From: Scenedesmus sp. ARA3
Taxonomy: Eukaryota; Chlorophyta; Chlorophyceae; Sphaeropleales; Scenedesmaceae
Length of the DNA: 11,227 bases
NCBI GenBank assembly: GCA_004335835.1
Contig: RWJK01001170.1
Location: 1 to 11,227, forward strand
Direction of reading: 5' to 3'
Part shown: in pieces, positions 7,935 to 11,227 of the stretch
Position numbering within the stretch: the first letter of the stretch is position 1
Layout: the number at the start of each line of letters is the position of its first letter
The notes under the pieces: generated by a model
The model's database searches: none
Told to the model about the DNA's origin: nothing
What the model saw: only the letters and a program-made list of their open reading frames with translations
Made by a program: the position numbers and the translations under genes

Positions 7935-8738
7935 GGCAGGCTCGAGTTCAAAGTGCTGTTGACAACTCTTATTGTGTGACCTCACATCGCCCGCAATTGT
8001 CCCGACAGTGCTGAGTGCTGGATCGCTGGCGGGGCTGCTGCGGCAGCCAGTACTGCTTCTCAAAATCAGTGCACCACAACCAATTGGAACACAACGAAAA
8101 GCTGTTTGACAACGGCGCGGACGAGTGGCACCTGTCCCACATGGGCGTATCGAACCCCTCACGTGGACGTGTCACAATTGACCGCAGTGGTGAACCACGC
8201 CACCTTTGATGGTGTTGCTATTGCTGCTGAGGATAGGACTGTCAATACTGTAGCTAGTATCGTGGTTGTTGCAGCAGATGATAAGCACAGGAGATGGTGC
8301 ATCTGCAGCAGCAGGTGCAGCGGGAGCCCCATGGCAACCACTGGCCATGGCCGCATCAACAGAAGCACATTGGCAGCATAACAACAGCACTGCATTCCCA
8401 CATCTACCAATTTTCTTTTATTCTGCTGCACCTACCCAAAGTTCCACGGCCATTCATGCAATTCAATATTCTGCAGTGCTTGTGCCTTCAACTTGATTGC
8501 CCCGCACTTGCATTGAGTTGAGACGGGCCACGGCCACTATTGCCGCCATGCACACGTATATGGTAGGTCACATTACCTAGCAGACAGAGTAGCAGATTCA
8601 TCAGCCCAGTAGCAGCCGCATTCACACGAATCATGCGAGTTTCAGCTGACCTCTTGCAGACAATGCTGGAGCTCAGCACTTTGAATAGTTCTGGACGCCC
8701 GCAGTGAGTGGCGCATGCTTTGGCCAGGTTCAGCCCTT
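7935..8738. other. Upstream region of the transporter; no gene recognised
   Basis: This should hold the transporter promoter and 5' UTR. The exon 1 frame stays open upstream to about 8162 without recognisable family sequence. No TATA-like box or other promoter element could be placed with confidence. Short open frames on both strands here have no supporting motifs. Confidence 0.4.
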
Positions 8739-9614
8739 TCATTGGCTTCCTGACCGCGCAAGGTTGCCCGCCTTTGCTTGCAGAGTGTGCAGCACAGTTT
8801 CCACCAGCTTCACAGCCAGCTGCGGCAGTGCAGCAACGTGCAGCCTGGACTGGCAGACGCTCGCAGCCCATACAGCAGCAGCAGAAACAGCAGCAGAGCA
8901 GATAGTGTGGATGTAATACAGTTATGGCGCTGCTGAGCCGCTTGCCTGTTTGTGGCGGCGAGTGCAACGCCTGGCAGGCTGCTGCATGCGTGCCTCAGCA
9001 GCGCCCGACACCTGGCAGCTGTGAGTCGCCTGCTGTGGAGGCGGTGTCCGTCTACTTGGATGGGTGCTGTGGTGCAATACCAACAGACACGCTGCTACAT
9101 CTGAGAGTACAGCAGGCAGCAGCAGCAGCAGCAGCACTGCTGGTGCCAAGGCAGCAGCAGCGGCAGACTACAGCTCATCACAGCAGCTGCTGGCAGGCAT
9201 GCAGGAGTCAGGCGAATAGCAGCGCAGCAAGTGGCGGGCTAAATGTCTCCCACACAGCAGCGCCTGCAACATCCTTGGCTGAGTGAGCCTGGCGCAACGC
9301 AGTGAGCTGCTGCTGGTGGGAGGCAGGAGCGTGTGCGGCAGGTGCAGGGAGGCAAGGTGAGAACAGGGAAGCTTCGTACTGCTTGTTGAGGCTGGAACGC
9401 ATTTGAATTCCTGACCGCACATGTGACTGCCTTGAGGAGCACGCGTGACTGCCTGTAGATGATGCTGAAGATGTCGCCATGCAGGGATAAGAAAGGGCAG
9501 TTGGTCACTGCTGTCTCTTCTTGTTCATGCCGCTCAAGCACAAGCATATGCAACCTGCCTGCTGCAAGCTTACCTGGCATTCCGTACATTCAGGTACTTG
9601 GACAACCTCAGTGC
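8739..9614 (-). CDS. Tentative four-exon 3' gene end, unknown protein
   Basis: I can chain four open segments with GT-AG boundaries and agreeing phases. They are 9614-9574 (AACAG|...CCAG|GTAAGC, ALRLSKYLNVRNA), 9464-9380 (TTCAG|...GCA|GTACGA, IIYRQSRVLLKAV then VRNSNAFQPQQA), 9091-9012 (GCAG|...CCAG|GTGTCG, RVCWYCTTAPIQVDGHRL) and 8844-8739 (TCCAG|..., LHVAALPQLAVKLVETVL ending ARSGSQ-TGA). The pieces are amphipathic and protein-like, and codon composition is less G/C-biased than in the transporter. I do not recognise a family. The third exon and the whole chain could be chance; the first, second and fourth look best. Upstream exons would lie right of 9614 and were not found. Confidence 0.22.
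9117..9136 (+). repeat. Short CAG/AGC tract
   Basis: About 20 bp of AGC triplets, lying in the intron between the second and third exons of the tentative minus-strand chain. Confidence 0.8.
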
Positions 9615-10242
9615 CTGTTAGGGGCAACTGTGCTCACATGAATGGACGCATGCAGCAGTTTTCCTGTGACTGACACTGGCTACTGCTGCTGCTGCTGCTG
9701 CTGCTGCCAGGTACTGCTGCAAGGCGTGCCAGGTGCAGCACTGGTAGTGGCACAAGGCACTGAGTGAGACAAGGCCAAGCCAACATCAGTGCCAGTAGCA
9801 GCAGCAGCAGCAGCAGCAGCAGAGACAGCAACCCAGCGGTAGCGAGCTGTGAGCGCAACGAAACACAGTGATGTAGACGACTTGGGCATAACACCTGCTA
9901 CATCCAGAGCGGACATTTCATGTTGCTGTCGCCAGCCCTTCGGCTGAGCCAAATTATGCACTTAGAATTGGAATAGCCGTGCGCAGCATGGTACATCAGT
10001 GATGTACGGCGTACTACTGTTGCCTTTGTCCTGGCATTTTCAACCAGTAAGAACTCGCCCGAGCCAGTGGGTGGCTAGTGGTGTATGTGATGCAGCTGCA
10101 GCTGCTGTGTCGTGGAGCCAACCAGCAGGTATTGCTCTGCAAGCAGCACCTGCCGTGGCTTGTTCGATTCCTACACCGAGCAACTCACTGTCTCTATGAT
10201 ATCATACGGCGATCTTGGCCAGGAGTGATCCGTCCAAGGTTG
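9615..10242. other. Repeat-bearing region without a recognised gene
   Basis: The region contains opposed CTG and CAG arrays (9683-9707 and 9797-9822). Its open frames are short and mostly generated by the repeats. A minus-strand segment near 9960-9850 (SALDVAGVMPKSSTSLCFV) is open but has no convincing exon boundaries or homology that I can name. Confidence 0.45.
9683..9822. repeat. Opposed CTG8 and CAG8 arrays around an 89-bp spacer
   Basis: Plus-strand CTG triplets at 9683-9707 and CAG triplets at 9797-9822 are mutually complementary over about 25 bases, so they could pair as the stem of a long hairpin around 9708-9796. Each array can also form weak hairpins alone. Confidence 0.85.
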
Positions 10243-10386
10243 TCAGGTGCATTGCTGCTGTTCAAGATCAACTGCTTCAAGTGCTGCATGATCTTGAGCC
10301 AGCATGTGAGGCTTGCTCTTCTTCTTCTTCTTCTTCTCCTTCTTTGATAGATATGGCAGCCATTTGATGCAAGAAATCTCAACGAT
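10243..10386 (-). CDS. Probable terminal exon of an unidentified gene, lysine-rich C-terminus
   Basis: A good acceptor (CTGCTGTTTCAG) is followed by an open 47-codon segment ending in TGA at 10243-10245. It reads IVEISCIKWLPYLSKKE, a six-lysine run, SKPHMLAQDHAALEAV and DLEQQQCT. Hydrophobic residues ahead of a basic patch and an acidic end look like a real protein C-terminus. The lysine run is encoded by a CTT/AAG microsatellite at 10319-10337. Upstream exons should lie to the right on the minus strand, but I could not join one with matching phase. The segment itself looks coding; the protein is not recognised. Confidence 0.4.
   Translation of the reverse strand: MVEISCIKWLPYLSKKEKKKKKKSKPHMLAQDHAALEAVDLEQQQCT
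10319..10337 (+). repeat. CTT microsatellite encoding a lysine run
   Basis: Six CTT repeats plus one base on the plus strand. Within the minus-strand terminal exon they read as six consecutive AAG lysine codons. It is the only non-CAG trinucleotide array of note in the window. Confidence 0.85.
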
Positions 10387-10439
10387 CTGAAACAGCAGGC
10401 GTTCGCGTCAGCACACGACCCACAGCAAACGAAAGCAGC

Positions 10440-10688
10440 ATGCAGCGCCGCGAATTGCTGTCCCCGGCACAGATACACAGCCTTTTGAAAGATTTAGCAA
10501 GTAGCAACATCGACGCCTTTGGCAAGCAGCAGCCGAGCCTGTACAGGGCCTTTCCGATAGGGAAGCAGCAGGCTGAAGAGCCCGGGCGCCTGCCAGCGAT
10601 GTTCGTGACACTAGACAGCACATACGAGAAACTACCATTGTTGAAGCTTGCGGCTGCAGCGGCACGCAGAGGCTTGGTGTTGGTCTAA
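10440..10688 (+). CDS. Hypothetical 82-residue protein
   Basis: An intact ATG-to-TAA frame with protein-like composition: MQRRELLSPAQIHSLLKDL, ASSNIDAFGKQQPSLYRAF, PAMFVTLDSTYEKLPLLKL and AAAARRGLVLV. It has mixed charge, mixed codon endings and no repeat-derived runs, unlike most small frames here. The in-frame stop upstream lies near 10357. No family is recognised. It ends just before a CAG array. It lies where upstream exons of the minus-strand terminal exon would be expected, so it may be a nested gene, a pseudogene fragment or chance. Confidence 0.3.
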   Translation: MQRRELLSPAQIHSLLKDLASSNIDAFGKQQPSLYRAFPIGKQQAEEPGRLPAMFVTLDSTYEKLPLLKLAAAAARRGLVLV

Positions 10689-10695
10689 CAGGGGT

Positions 10696-10727
<32 letters not shown>
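10696..10727 (+). repeat. GCA/CAG array
   Basis: 32 bp of uninterrupted GCA triplets directly after the stop codon of the 82-codon plus-strand frame. Confidence 0.95.
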
Positions 10728-10728
<1 letters not shown>

Positions 10729-10814
10729 AATGCAACAGCAGCAGCTTGTCAGCACGCAGCCAGGCGCTGCTGTGCATAGCACGGTGCTGTGAGGCAGTGG
10801 CAGGAGTGGCAACT

Positions 10815-11040
10815 TTACATATCCAGGTCAACGCCAATACTTTGAACAAGCGTGGCCAGGTGGAAGTCGCTGTGGCGGTACAGTCGACAGGTGCGCAGCC
10901 CGGCACAAGTGCAGCAGATGGCATCTGGCCTGTTGCTTCCAAGAATGGCTGAACTTTTACAGCAGGCTGCAGTCTGCAGCTGTTCTGTGACACAGAGTGC
11001 AGAGCTCTGCTTGCCGCAGGACACATGCAGATATGTGCGC
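10815..11040 (-). CDS. Weak candidate exon, Cys-rich, unidentified
   Basis: An open minus frame follows a possible acceptor (TAGTACAG at 11048-11041). It contains RTYLHVSCGKQSS, CAGLRTCRLYRHSDFHLATL and VQSIGVDLDM, then TAA. The stop overlaps TGTAA (10819-10815), the chlorophyte poly(A) word, though a TGTAA inside a stop codon is not informative alone. The end (RHSDFHLATLVQSIGVDLD) looks more coding than the Cys-rich start. No family is recognised, and a competing plus frame covers the same bases. Confidence 0.18.
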
Positions 11041-11169
11041 CTGTACTAGGCTCCAGCTGACCACGCACATACATTTGTACCACACCTCGGTGCTGCCTTG
11101 TTTATGTCATGCTGTGCAGGGCTGCTCGCAGCACTGCCTGCCGCCTGCACCTCAGTGGCTTGCTTGCTT

Positions 11170-11170
<1 letters not shown>

Positions 11171-11227
<57 letters not shown>
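11171..11227 (+). repeat. Long uninterrupted AGC array at the window end
   Basis: Nineteen perfect AGC triplets (57 bp) run to the last base, so the full length is unknown. The preceding bases include TGCTTGCTTG. No reading frame could be tied to it inside the window. Confidence 0.97.

Noticed and set aside
9239..9464. ABC transporter similarity suggested by IQMRSSLNKQYEASLF near 9415-9365
   Set aside because: The resemblance is short, no nucleotide-binding motifs are present anywhere, and the order of the pieces does not fit that family.
10194..10478. 94-codon minus frame with an arginine run
   Set aside because: It is another frame of the CTT microsatellite. The lysine frame has the better acceptor, composition and stop.

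Overview
The window reads as nuclear DNA of a green alga, probably a chlorophycean of the Scenedesmus/Tetradesmus (Sphaeropleales) kind. The grounds are G/C-ending codons, many short GT-AG introns, a dense scatter of CAG/CTG trinucleotide tracts on both strands, and a leucine-rich gene of a style I associate with those algae. The organism is an inference; no bacterial, organellar or viral signature was seen.

The central object is one complete gene on the minus strand, 7934 down to 2675. It encodes a proton-coupled oligopeptide transporter (POT/PTR2/NPF family). I reconstructed ten coding exons by hand. All nine introns are GT-AG, all junction phases agree, and the exons total 2199 nt (732 residues plus stop). 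A 19-nt microexon at 7536-7518 carries nearly all of the ExxER proton-coupling motif. Exon 7 holds a long low-complexity cytosolic loop, and exon 10 a hydrophilic tail.

The most unusual structure is inside this gene. Four exon edges have partial copies placed 110-135 bp deeper into the adjoining intron, each keeping its own splice-site dinucleotide: the 3' edge of exon 6, the 5' edge of exon 8, and both edges of exon 9. The exon 8 copy is separated from the true exon by 13 AGC triplets. It is open in frame into exon 8, so the upstream acceptor would add 38 residues, including 13 leucines, to the start of a membrane helix.

Left of the transporter (1-936, minus) is the 3'-incomplete end of a leucine-rich protein gene with one apparent frameshift. 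Bases 1018-2674 are non-coding as far as I can see. Right of the transporter (7935-11227) the content is uncertain. It holds a tentative four-exon chain (9614-8739, minus), a convincing isolated terminal exon with a lysine run (10386-10243, minus), an 82-codon plus-strand ORF (10440-10688), a weak Cys-rich minus ORF (11040-10815) and several CAG arrays. The last array runs off the window end. No functional link between the transporter and its neighbours can be read from the sequence.
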